Below are positions 1 through 8,054 of a stretch of 44,057 bases of DNA, piece by piece. Position numbers and translations under genes: made by a program. Under the pieces are notes generated by a model. The model was not told the origin of the DNA. It did no database searches and saw nothing but the letters and a program-made list of their open reading frames with translations. Source of the stretch: Legionellaceae bacterium (GTDB lineage Bacteria; Pseudomonadota; Gammaproteobacteria; Legionellales; Legionellaceae); assembly GCA_947477015.1 (NCBI GenBank), contig CANJSM010000005.1, positions 1-44,057 of the forward strand. The letters run 5' to 3'. Position 1 is the first letter of the stretch; each line of letters starts with the position of its first letter.

Positions 1-111
1 GCATTGGGTGGTAAGTTACTAAATGCATCGTGCCACCTCATCAAAATTTGAATGTGGCATTTGATCTTATTTCTTACTCTTCGTCAAATAAAACGAAATC
101 TAATAGCTAGA

Positions 112-169
112 TTGTTGGGCCAAGGCCCAACCTACGGCAGGTTGACCAAATTTTAATGCGACAGCCGTG
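112..169. repeat. Dispersed composite palindromic repeat, copy 1; description of the gap 1-512
   Basis: The 24 bases from 112 to 135 include a 7-bp palindrome (TTGGGCC-AA-GGCCCAA) and recur exactly inside pabB (42899-42922); 22 of them recur at 5051-5072. The adjoining bases 147-169 recur exactly as one arm of the inverted repeat at 18938-18960. The element is therefore modular and present in several copies. The rest of 1-512 shows no convincing gene. Bases 31-59 form a small inverted repeat (TGCCAC/GTGGCA). The frame upstream of phhB is open from 273, but it has no coding character or ribosome-binding site before 513. Confidence 0.75.
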
Positions 170-512
170 CTGCAGTGGCAGAGACCTTTGAAAAGCAGTA
201 TTCTATTGGTTTTTAATTGATGATCGTCTAAAAATATTTCTCAATAGCATCATAAAAAACTCGAAAAATTATGTGGTTATGATCAAATGGCCGAATGAAA
301 GATTACGAACGAATCATAGCAACGCTTTTGGCAGAGAATCCCTCGCTTCGCTTGGGCTGATAGTGAACATTCCTATTATAACGCATCAAATTATGGCATT
401 ATTGCTAGGGCGTGTTGACAATTCATCTTCCGAAGAACTACGTCGCGGGACGTCGAGATTCCAATTTTCAGCAGCCCCTACTTTAATCCCAAAAAAACCA
501 AGGAGTTGTAAC

Positions 513-851
513 ATGAAAAGTGATTTAAGTTCTAAGCATTGTGAATCTTGTGAGGGCATTGGTGCTGCGTTAACTCCTGAACAAGTCATCCATTTAATGC
601 CTCAATTGGCGAAGGGCTGGAGCACTCACAAGGAATCTAAAGAAATTAGAAAATCATTTTCGTTTAAAAACTTTTACGAAACCATGGCATTTGTTAACGC
701 GATTGCATGGATTGCAAATATTGAAAATCATCATCCTGATCTTGAAATAGGCTATAACTATTGTCACGTTGCGTTTTCAACACACGCGTTAAAAGGATTA
801 TCCCATAATGATTTTATTTGTGCAGCACGTATTGATAAATTGACTGTTTAG
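513..851 (+). CDS. phhB: Pterin-4a-carbinolamine dehydratase
   Basis: The 112-residue product is the usual length for this family, which dehydrates 4a-hydroxytetrahydrobiopterin made by phenylalanine hydroxylase and so recycles the pterin cofactor. The family signature is visible around residues 71-84 (ENHHPDLEIGYN), including the adjacent histidines of the active site, followed by the VAFSTHALKGLS segment. The start at 513 is chosen because AGGAG lies at 501-505 with good spacing and because the protein then matches the family length; the same frame is open back to 273 but that part resembles nothing. No phenylalanine hydroxylase gene is adjacent. The gene converges on secF, with a strong hairpin between them. 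Confidence 0.88.
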   Translation: MKSDLSSKHCESCEGIGAALTPEQVIHLMPQLAKGWSTHKESKEIRKSFSFKNFYETMAFVNAIAWIANIENHHPDLEIGYNYCHVAFSTHALKGLSHNDFICAARIDKLTV

Positions 852-925
852 AATAACTACTCTTGGGTAAAAGCATGGATGCCGCGGCAGGTAGACTCTT
901 TCTTTGTTAAGCACCTATAAGTTGT

Positions 926-949
926 CGTCCCCGCCGAAAGGCGGGGACG
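926..949. terminator. GC-rich hairpin with GAAA tetraloop between convergent phhB and secF
   Basis: A perfect 10-bp stem (CGTCCCCGCC / GGCGGGGACG) closes a GAAA tetraloop, just beyond the end of secF. No clear T-run follows on either strand, so it may be a transcript 3' stabiliser or a dispersed palindrome rather than a canonical intrinsic terminator. Confidence 0.5.
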
Positions 950-954
950 CTTTA

Positions 955-1872
955 CTAGGGCCTATCATCCAATTGCTTGCGTTGACTAGGCAGAAAATCT
1001 TTCCTATCCAGTCCCATCACAACAGCCAAAGCACCAGCCACGTAAATGGAGGAATAAGTCCCTACAATGATTCCGATAATCAGTGCAAGTGCAAATCCGT
1101 GGATATCTGCGCCACCGTACACAAACAATGACACCACTACAAACAAGGTCAGCACTGAGGTCATGATTGTTCTGGATAAAGTCTGATTAATTGAAATATT
1201 CATGATTTCTATCGGGCTTGCACGACGAATTTTAATGAAATTTTCCCGCACACGGTCAAAGACGACAATAGTATCGTTTAATGAATATCCAATGACCGCC
1301 AATAGACCCGCCAACGCTTTTAAATCAAAATCAATGTGAAACATGGCAAACACACCCAAAATCAACACAGGATCATGAATTAAAGCAATTGCCGAGCTAA
1401 ACGCCAGACGATATTCAAAACGCATGGCAATATAAATCATCGTGGCCAGTAAAGCGATAATAATAGCCAAAGCACCTTTGGTGGCTAATTCCTGTCCTAC
1501 TTGTGGGCCAACAAACTCTACCCGCTGATTGACGGCTCCTGGTAAAACACTCATGACTTTTTCAACCAAGGTCGTTTGATCCATTTCACTGTGTGGAGCG
1601 ATACTAATCAGGACATCTTTGGATGTCCCATAACTAATGACTTGAACCTCTTTAAATCCAACGTTAATTAAAGCATCACGAATACTAGGCAAATCAGCCG
1701 GTTGAGTGTAGACGACCTGAATTTGTGTGCCACCCGTAAAATCCAGCCCCCATTTCAAGCCATTCATCATCAGCGCAGTAATAGACACTACGAATATGAC
1801 TATAGAGAGCAAGGCAGCCCATTTTCTGGCGCCCATGAAGTCCACGTTTGAATTTGGATTAAAAAATTCCAT
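955..1872 (-). CDS. secF: Protein translocase subunit SecF
   Basis: SecF pairs with SecD in the inner membrane and uses the proton gradient to help pull preproteins through SecYEG on the periplasmic side. The 305 residues show the standard plan: TM1 at about 17-37, the conserved GLDFTGG stretch at about 42-48, a periplasmic domain, then a bundle of five membrane segments from about 130 to 290 with the conserved DTIVVFDRVREN loop. The length matches the family. It follows secD by 12 bases on the same strand and is the last gene of the queA-to-secF cluster. Confidence 0.97.
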   Translation of the reverse strand: MEFFNPNSNVDFMGARKWAALLSIVIFVVSITALMMNGLKWGLDFTGGTQIQVVYTQPADLPSIRDALINVGFKEVQVISYGTSKDVLISIAPHSEMDQTTLVEKVMSVLPGAVNQRVEFVGPQVGQELATKGALAIIIALLATMIYIAMRFEYRLAFSSAIALIHDPVLILGVFAMFHIDFDLKALAGLLAVIGYSLNDTIVVFDRVRENFIKIRRASPIEIMNISINQTLSRTIMTSVLTLFVVVSLFVYGGADIHGFALALIIGIIVGTYSSIYVAGALAVVMGLDRKDFLPSQRKQLDDRP

Positions 1873-1884
1873 CTAAGCCTCGCT

Positions 1885-3741
1885 TCAAATACCAATTGAT
1901 AATTTTTGTATGTTTCGACCACCATATACCGCGTTGACCATAGCGCGCGTATAAGTGACTCCGGTCAGCATCGAGGTGAGTAATCCCAATGATAACGTGA
2001 CGGCAAAACCACGCACAGGACCCGTTCCCACTGAAAACAACACAATCCCCACTATCAAGGTGGTAATGTTAGCATCGAGGATTGTTGCGAAAGCACGATC
2101 GTAGCCTGCATAAATGGCAGCTTGTGGTGATAAACCATGGCGCAATTCTTCACGTATCCGCTCGTAAATCAACACGTTCGCATCAACAGCCATGCCCACC
2201 GTCAATACAATACCTGCAATACCAGGTAAGGTGAGAGTGGCGCCAATCATGGATAATAATGCACACAACAGTATTAAGTTAAGGACCAAAGCGATGTCAG
2301 CTATTAAGCCAAAAAAGCGATAATAGACCAGCATTAAAATCAGAATTAACCCCATACCAACAGCCAATGAAATCATGCCCCGCTGGATGTTTTCTTTTCC
2401 TAAAGTAGGCCCTACTGTACGTTCCTCAACAGGATAGATTGCTGCAGGCAAAGCCCCAGCACGCAATAGAAGCGCTAAGTCGCTGGCTTCTTTGCTATCG
2501 ACCAATCCTGTGATTTGAAAATTATTACCCAAAGCACTTTGAATCACTGGGGCACTGATCACACGCTCTTCGCGCACAGTTGCACGCTCAACTTTTCCAT
2601 TCACCGTTTGTTGTGTGGTTTTACTTTCCACGTAAACGATCGCCATGCGCTTACCAATGTTGTCACGAGTGACTTTAGTAAAAAATGACTCCCCCCCACC
2701 GCCTAATTGAATTTGTACATCAGGGGTTGCTGATTGTTGATCAATACTGGACACAGCGCTGGTGATTGAATCGCCGCTTAAAACCACTTGGCGCTTCAAC
2801 AAAATTGGATTCCCATTCATCATATATAGTTTACTGCTAATGGGCACAGCACCTGTTTGTTTGGCTATTTGAGGATCGTTTTCAGCGTCAACTAAGTGAA
2901 ACTGCAATGTTGCTGTTCCGCCTAGAATTTGCTTGGCACGTGCAGCGTCCTGAATTCCTGGTAAATCAACTGCCACGCGAGTCGCGCCTTGCTGTTGAAC
3001 AACGGCTTCACCAACACCGAGCTCATTCACACGTTTTCGCAAAATACTCATGGTTTGTTCGATGGTGTTTTGTCGAATGGTATTTAATTCGGTTGGAGAC
3101 AGGGAAGCCATCAATGAAAATCCGTTATTAGATTTAACAAATCCAAGACCTGGTATTTTTTGATCTAAGGCTGTAAGAGCCTCATCACGTACTTCTGCCG
3201 TGCGAAAACGCAAATCAATACCTTTATTGACAATATACCGTATCCCTGAATAACGGAGACCAGACTCTCGCAGATCTTGACCAATACTTTTGGTCATGCC
3301 TTCATAGCGACGATTAATTACACTGTCAATATCCACTTCGAGAAGAAAATGCACTCCACCGCGCAAATCCAAGCCTTGCTTCATAGGCTCAGCATGCAAA
3401 GCACGTAACCATGGCGGTGTTGAGGGAGCTAGGTTCAAGGCAACTGTGTATTGCTCACCCAACCCAGTTTTAATCACATCACGAGCTAACAGCTGTGTGT
3501 CGGTTGAAGTAAAACGAACTTCAAGTCCCTCGTCACTGAGTGACATACTGCGGTATTTTATATTCGCGTCATCTAACAGCTTTTTTGCATGGCTCTCAAG
3601 CGCGTCTGGTGTCACAGAAGCTTGAGAGGAAATTTGCAAGACTGGATCTTCGCTAAATAAATTTGGGATGGCATACACTAAGCCAATCACCGCAACCACA
3701 ACCAATAAAATATTCTTCCAAAGTGGATATTTGTTTTGCAT
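1885..3741 (-). CDS. secD: Protein translocase subunit SecD
   Basis: SecD is the larger partner of SecF in the accessory translocon complex. The 618-residue protein has an N-terminal membrane segment at about 9-26, the conserved GLDLRGGVHF motif at about 123-132, a large periplasmic region, and five C-terminal membrane segments from about 455 to 600 with the conserved GMAVDANVLIYERIREE stretch characteristic of RND-type SecD. Length and order agree with E. coli SecD. The gene lies 15 bases after yajC and 12 bases before secF, so the three are very probably cotranscribed. Confidence 0.97.
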   Translation of the reverse strand: MQNKYPLWKNILLVVVAVIGLVYAIPNLFSEDPVLQISSQASVTPDALESHAKKLLDDANIKYRSMSLSDEGLEVRFTSTDTQLLARDVIKTGLGEQYTVALNLAPSTPPWLRALHAEPMKQGLDLRGGVHFLLEVDIDSVINRRYEGMTKSIGQDLRESGLRYSGIRYIVNKGIDLRFRTAEVRDEALTALDQKIPGLGFVKSNNGFSLMASLSPTELNTIRQNTIEQTMSILRKRVNELGVGEAVVQQQGATRVAVDLPGIQDAARAKQILGGTATLQFHLVDAENDPQIAKQTGAVPISSKLYMMNGNPILLKRQVVLSGDSITSAVSSIDQQSATPDVQIQLGGGGESFFTKVTRDNIGKRMAIVYVESKTTQQTVNGKVERATVREERVISAPVIQSALGNNFQITGLVDSKEASDLALLLRAGALPAAIYPVEERTVGPTLGKENIQRGMISLAVGMGLILILMLVYYRFFGLIADIALVLNLILLCALLSMIGATLTLPGIAGIVLTVGMAVDANVLIYERIREELRHGLSPQAAIYAGYDRAFATILDANITTLIVGIVLFSVGTGPVRGFAVTLSLGLLTSMLTGVTYTRAMVNAVYGGRNIQKLSIGI

Positions 3742-3756
3742 GTCCGTCTAGCTCGC

Positions 3757-4092
3757 TTACAAGGATTTAAGGGTACCTTTAGGTAACACGGTACTTACTG
3801 CACTACGTTGCAAAGTCACTTCAACACCATCGGCAAGGCTGACTTTAATGTACTGCTCATCAAGGCTCGTTACTTTTGCTAACATACCGCCTGATGTTAT
3901 CACCTCATCACCCTTCTTCAATTTCCCCACTAACTCACGATGCTCTTTAGCGCGTTTATTTTGTGGTCGAATCAACATAAAGTAAAACAACACAAAAATG
4001 GCTGCGATCATGATCATGGAAAACATGCCATCCGCTTGAGCGGGAACTGCTGAACCAGCTGTAGCAACAGCGTTACTGCCAAATAAACTCAT
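3757..4092 (-). CDS. yajC: Preprotein translocase subunit YajC
   Basis: YajC is a small inner-membrane protein that associates with the SecDF complex. The product has 111 residues with a single membrane segment at about 24-42, followed by the family signature (LIRPQNKRAKEHRELV) and a small cytoplasmic domain with GDEVITSGGMLAKV. It sits in the normal position directly upstream of secD. Upstream of it on the same strand is the divergent tgt-like gene, 40 bases away. Confidence 0.95.
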   Translation of the reverse strand: MSLFGSNAVATAGSAVPAQADGMFSMIMIAAIFVLFYFMLIRPQNKRAKEHRELVGKLKKGDEVITSGGMLAKVTSLDEQYIKVSLADGVEVTLQRSAVSTVLPKGTLKSL

Positions 4093-4132
4093 TTTAATCT
4101 CCTAGATAGTTTGCGTGACATCATATCGGGAT

Positions 4133-4981
4133 TTATGGCTGGCGTAAATGAGTAATATCCATTTCTTGAAACGTGGTAAAACGAATATTATGCTGAATCA
4201 AAAATCGTTGACAGAGCAAAGGTGTATGATCAAATAAATGGTGCAAGTAGGCTCGCGTCAGCTGCTGATCACATGTTGGGCAAGAGCATGTCTCATCTAT
4301 GGTATTAAAATCCATACGATAGGCATCACTTTTCAATATCATCAGACCATTATCAGAATAAATACGACCATTACAGGCATCACTCGCTGGTACATTTGAT
4401 GAAACATATTCAACGCCTAGGCGTCTTAATTCTCGAATCAGATCAACATCCAACTCACCACTAACATAACGTGGAATATCTGCGTACGCCTCCACTTGTT
4501 CTATTAATTGAGAAGCCGTAATCGATTTATCATGAAGAAAATAAACTCCATGAGCTCTATCAATATGCGTTGGTAAATACCTTGAAGAAAAAAAAGGAAA
4601 GACGTCTTTAGGTAGAGCCTGCCACGCAGTATCAATCCCTGTGGGTAAAAGCACCATTTGAGGCTTCAGTTGCAAGATCAAGGCGATGATGTCATCTGGT
4701 GAATAATGACTTCGACTACCGTCATAGTCTGAACGAATCGTGTATCTTCCGTCCCGATTCATGTCAGGCATGGCGGCATTCAGAACTAGGTTGCTGCTCC
4801 ATCCAGTGTAGGTCTTCAAATCAGGCAAACTTCTCAGTAAATCCATCCCAGGCTTCATTAACAATGACGCTAAATTATAAGCCACCGTGTTAACATCCAC
4901 CTCTTCCCAGTTCGCTACGGTTAAACTACGTCCTGCATCAGTTGTCAGGATAGGCACAAAGTGACTTTTGTTTGGTTTCAT
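4133..4981 (-). CDS. Divergent TGT-fold protein, probable catalytically dead queuine tRNA-ribosyltransferase homologue
   Basis: The gene occupies the place of tgt, between queA and yajC. Homology to TGT is visible along the protein: VDVNTVAYNLASLLMKPGMDLL (21-residue region near 29-50), an IPRYVSGELDVDLIREL segment at about 169-185, and a C-terminal zinc site C232-x-C-x2-C237 with H264 in QHN, as in C-x-C-x2-C...IHN of true TGT. Two features differ. The LTDSGGFQ motif carrying the general-base Asp reads LVLNAAMPD, with Asn at 68. The GVDMFDCVLP motif carrying the nucleophilic Asp reads GVEYVSSNVP, with Ser at 194. At 282 residues it is about 90 shorter than TGT, and the GGLAVGE region is absent. 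By analogy with the non-catalytic QTRT2 subunit of the eukaryotic enzyme it may bind tRNA or a partner. Its function is unknown. Confidence 0.75.
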   Translation of the reverse strand: MKPNKSHFVPILTTDAGRSLTVANWEEVDVNTVAYNLASLLMKPGMDLLRSLPDLKTYTGWSSNLVLNAAMPDMNRDGRYTIRSDYDGSRSHYSPDDIIALILQLKPQMVLLPTGIDTAWQALPKDVFPFFSSRYLPTHIDRAHGVYFLHDKSITASQLIEQVEAYADIPRYVSGELDVDLIRELRRLGVEYVSSNVPASDACNGRIYSDNGLMILKSDAYRMDFNTIDETCSCPTCDQQLTRAYLHHLFDHTPLLCQRFLIQHNIRFTTFQEMDITHLRQP

Positions 4982-5045
4982 GTTGTTCTCTTGAATTTTG
5001 GATAGGTGAACTACAATAACGCGATTCTCGACTTTTTGAGTAACA

Positions 5046-5073
5046 CGTAGGTTGGGCCAAGGCCCAACCTACG
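5046..5073. repeat. Dispersed palindromic repeat, copy 2 (13-bp perfect stem)
   Basis: Two 13-base arms (CGTAGGTTGGGCC and its complement) flank a central AA in the 115-base gap between queA and the tgt-like gene. The core is shared with 112-135 and with 42899-42922 inside pabB. As RNA it would form a strong hairpin between the two cotranscribed genes. Confidence 0.85.
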
Positions 5074-5096
5074 ATCAAAAAAAATCGACTATCACG

Positions 5097-6110
5097 TTAC
5101 AATAGCAAACTGGTGTCGCCATAACTAAAAAATCGATAACCATTATCGATGGCTTCACGATAAAGCGCCATCGCCTGCGCATGCCCAATGAAAGCAGATA
5201 CTAGCATGAGGAGTGTCGACTCGGGCAAATGAAAATTAGTAATCAATCCATCACATACCTTGAATTTAAACCCTGGCGTAATGAAAATATCTGTATCACG
5301 ACTACACGCTTTCAATGTGCCATCGATTGCGGCACTTTCTAAACTACGCAAAGCCGTCGTGCCTACAGCAATCACCCTATTTCCAGCTGCATGCGTTGCG
5401 TTAATTTGATAACACAGCGCATCCGTCACGGTAAAACGCTCTTCATGCATTTTATGCTCAGAGATGTTATCACAACGAACTGGTCGAAACGTTCCGGCAC
5501 CAACATGTAAGGTAACATAAGCAATCGAGACGCCGCGCGCGCGCAGACGGTCTAAAACAGCCTCATCAAAATGTAGACCTGCAGTAGGCGCTGCAACCGA
5601 GCCTTTATGACGAGCATAGACGGTTTGATACCGATTTAAATCCGTCGACTCATCGGTTCTCGTGATATAAGGTGGCAATGGCACATGACCAATATCATGC
5701 AACATTGCATCCACGTCACCGTCAACGTGACAATGAAACAAATCATCTTGTCTGCCTATGACATCAATTTGCCACTCATTATCCAAATGAATCACCCCGC
5801 CGGCCTTGAGTGCTTTACTGGCTTTAATATGTGCTAAAAATTCACCCTGCTCAAGCACTCGTTCAACGAGTAACTCAACTTGCCCACCACTGGCTTTGCG
5901 TCCATATAAACGAGCAGGGATCACTTGACTGTCGTTCATCACCAAGAGATCACCTGGTTCGAGAAAATCAGCCAATGATTTAAACGCATGGTGCTCGCAG
6001 AGGCCTGTTTCACGGCGATAGAGTAATAAGCGAGAGTCACTGCGATTGGGTAAGGGATATTGTGCGATTAATTCCGGGGGTAATTCAAAATTAAAATCTT
6101 CTCTTTTCAT
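5097..6110 (-). CDS. queA: S-adenosylmethionine:tRNA ribosyltransferase-isomerase QueA
   Basis: QueA transfers and isomerises the ribosyl group of SAM onto preQ1-modified tRNA to give epoxyqueuosine. The 337-residue protein begins with the conserved MKREDFNFELPPELIAQYPL and contains VMNDSQVIPARLYG (about 58-71), GSVAAPTAGLHF (about 170-181), the VTLHVGAGTFRPV motif (about 199-211) and the C-terminal ITNFHLPESTLLMLVSAF signature. It is near the family length. QueA acts after TGT in queuosine synthesis, so its intactness next to a catalytically altered TGT homologue implies that a working tgt should exist elsewhere in the genome. Confidence 0.96.
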   Translation of the reverse strand: MKREDFNFELPPELIAQYPLPNRSDSRLLLYRRETGLCEHHAFKSLADFLEPGDLLVMNDSQVIPARLYGRKASGGQVELLVERVLEQGEFLAHIKASKALKAGGVIHLDNEWQIDVIGRQDDLFHCHVDGDVDAMLHDIGHVPLPPYITRTDESTDLNRYQTVYARHKGSVAAPTAGLHFDEAVLDRLRARGVSIAYVTLHVGAGTFRPVRCDNISEHKMHEERFTVTDALCYQINATHAAGNRVIAVGTTALRSLESAAIDGTLKACSRDTDIFITPGFKFKVCDGLITNFHLPESTLLMLVSAFIGHAQAMALYREAIDNGYRFFSYGDTSLLL

Positions 6111-6221
6111 GTTACGTACAGCCTGAATGGGTTTTAGTGCTCTATAATAACACTAAAAATAAAAGAGATCGCCAGCTGCCTTGTCTTTATTGCTCTTTAA
6201 ATAACAAAAAATTGATCAAAT

Positions 6222-6250
6222 TAAGGCCATGCGTTATAATAAATAACATA
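6222..6250 (+). promoter_or_regulatory. Sigma-70-type promoter for the hydrolase gene at 6342
   Basis: TTGATC (6222-6227) and a perfect TATAAT (6245-6250) are separated by 17 bases. Transcription would start near 6257, giving a leader of about 85 bases before the hydrolase start codon. Confidence 0.7.
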
Positions 6251-6341
6251 AAAATCGTGCTTAAACCACCAACTGCCCAGTCTTAATATGCATCAATGAA
6301 CTACGGCTCTTTTGCCGCGGCACTTATGAGGACTTAAGAAT

Positions 6342-8036
6342 ATGCCAAAAGAAGAACAATATGCCGGTAATATGGAGCTAAATTTTTTTCCATCAGCAAC
6401 TTTTGAACCTGAGCTCACAAATAGGCCCATGGAGAATGCTGGCGTTATAGCACGCAATGCACTCCGTGTACTCATGATGGGATGGCAACATGCAACCAGC
6501 AGTTTAATGTCGTTTCGAGTCTTCAGCGCAATTTTCACACAACGGGATCGCGAGTTATTAAGAAGCATGCGAAAAGCATTTCAACAAGGCTTCAATCACT
6601 TGTATGACGTTCAGTTAAAAAATCGTAGCTTTACACAACAAGAACTCAATCAAATTCACTTATACCTCAGCAACTGCCTGACTTTGTTACCTTATGCAGA
6701 CATCACACCTTATGAATCGTTTAATATCCCTCAATACATTCAAGGTGAATGGGTCATGGTTGACTATAAAGTAGTCCCTATTGAATTGACGCCAACCGAA
6801 GGTTTTAAAAAGATATTTATCAACGATGAAGATCGTGTGTACGCATACGGTCTGGAGCCCATCGATCACTCGTTCGCTGAACCCCATTTAATTTTTATGG
6901 GAACAACCTATCCCGCAGGGCAAGGCTTCCTCACACAGATCAACACTGACTTGGAGTCCTTTGAAACAGCTGGAAAAAAATTATATCGCTCAGGCCACAA
7001 GCGAATTAAAGCTTGGCTGGATAAGCAAGGCGAGAAAAAACCGCATGTTTGTGGCACTAGCCTTGGAGGCTCATTATCTTTATTGCTCGCCATGCACCAC
7101 GGTGAACGGTTATCTCGAGTAGACGCTTTAAATCCTGCAGGAATTTATCACCCCAGGAGAAAAAGTCGCTTTGATCAATGGGATAAATGCACTTCAAAGC
7201 CCGAAGTCATTATTCAACGACAAGCCAATGATCCAATCTCTCTTTTTGGAGTTTGGAAGGAAGATTGGCGCCTTTTACACGTGATTCCACCCAAAGAAAA
7301 ACAGGGGCCAAATCCAGTCATTGATCATGGTTTGAACTATGCGGGGTTATGTGGAACACAGTTTATTAACCTCGATGTTAAACAAGACAACGAGAGTAGA
7401 CGAGCACAAAATTTTTGGCTATATAGCGTTGCGCGAAGCGCATTTTATTACCTTGTTTTGGTCCCCTATCGATACCTAGTCCACCCTATTGTTCGGTATG
7501 TATTGAATCACAAGATAGCAACTGCAATTGCTGCTGTTTGCCTAACTTTGTTAGCTATATTTTCACCAATTATTTGGGTTACTCCTGTGGTAGCCGCAGC
7601 AACAGCCTTATGCGCCTTAATCGTAGAAATATGCACACATAAACGCCATCCAGCGCTGCTTCATGATCCATTGTTACCTAGAAACGAAGAAATGGATATA
7701 TATAGCAATAAGATGACAAAAATCTTTAAAGTACAAGAACTAAAAGATTATTACTCTGCGAAACGCACTGTTCTAAAAGATAAGCCACTTTCTCAAGCAC
7801 TAGTGAAATCGCATGTTGTATTCACTAGCTTGTCAAAAAAAGAAATCATTGATGCATGTGATCCTGCGGTGCTAAAGGGCGATGTCATCATTGAAGCGAG
7901 TAAAGCGAAAATACATGATATTAAACAAACCCTGAGTTTACTAAAACACATCGGTTTTCATCAACCAGAGACGTTGAAACAGGAGCTTATTTCGCAGCAC
8001 GCAGAGTATAGTTTTGGAAAAACTAATTCCGCTTAA
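6342..8036 (+). CDS. Putative membrane-associated alpha/beta hydrolase (lipase-like), effector candidate
   Basis: I do not recognise a named family. The 564-residue protein has a lipase-type nucleophile elbow GTSLGG with Ser240, a plausible Asp297 (QRQANDPIS) and His329 (VIDHGLNY) downstream in the right order for a Ser-Asp-His triad, and a preceding strand HLIFMGTTYPAG that could supply the oxyanion hole. A hydrophobic block follows: about 362-382, then a hairpin at about 391-428, then a soluble C-terminal 130 residues ending KTNSA. There is no signal peptide. A soluble catalytic domain with an internal membrane hairpin is common among Legionella translocated proteins, but the secretion route is inference. 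The start is supported by GAGGA at 6328-6332. Confidence 0.6.
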   Translation: MPKEEQYAGNMELNFFPSATFEPELTNRPMENAGVIARNALRVLMMGWQHATSSLMSFRVFSAIFTQRDRELLRSMRKAFQQGFNHLYDVQLKNRSFTQQELNQIHLYLSNCLTLLPYADITPYESFNIPQYIQGEWVMVDYKVVPIELTPTEGFKKIFINDEDRVYAYGLEPIDHSFAEPHLIFMGTTYPAGQGFLTQINTDLESFETAGKKLYRSGHKRIKAWLDKQGEKKPHVCGTSLGGSLSLLLAMHHGERLSRVDALNPAGIYHPRRKSRFDQWDKCTSKPEVIIQRQANDPISLFGVWKEDWRLLHVIPPKEKQGPNPVIDHGLNYAGLCGTQFINLDVKQDNESRRAQNFWLYSVARSAFYYLVLVPYRYLVHPIVRYVLNHKIATAIAAVCLTLLAIFSPIIWVTPVVAAATALCALIVEICTHKRHPALLHDPLLPRNEEMDIYSNKMTKIFKVQELKDYYSAKRTVLKDKPLSQALVKSHVVFTSLSKKEIIDACDPAVLKGDVIIEASKAKIHDIKQTLSLLKHIGFHQPETLKQELISQHAEYSFGKTNSA

Positions 8037-8054
8037 ACTTGTGACTGAGAAGGA

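Noticed and set aside
273..512. Upstream in-frame extension of phhB
   Set aside because: No ribosome-binding site near 273, no family resemblance, and the protein from 513 already has the full family length with AGGAG in place.
904..1131. 75-codon plus-strand frame
   Set aside because: It lies antisense over secF and through the hairpin at 926-949 and shows no protein features.
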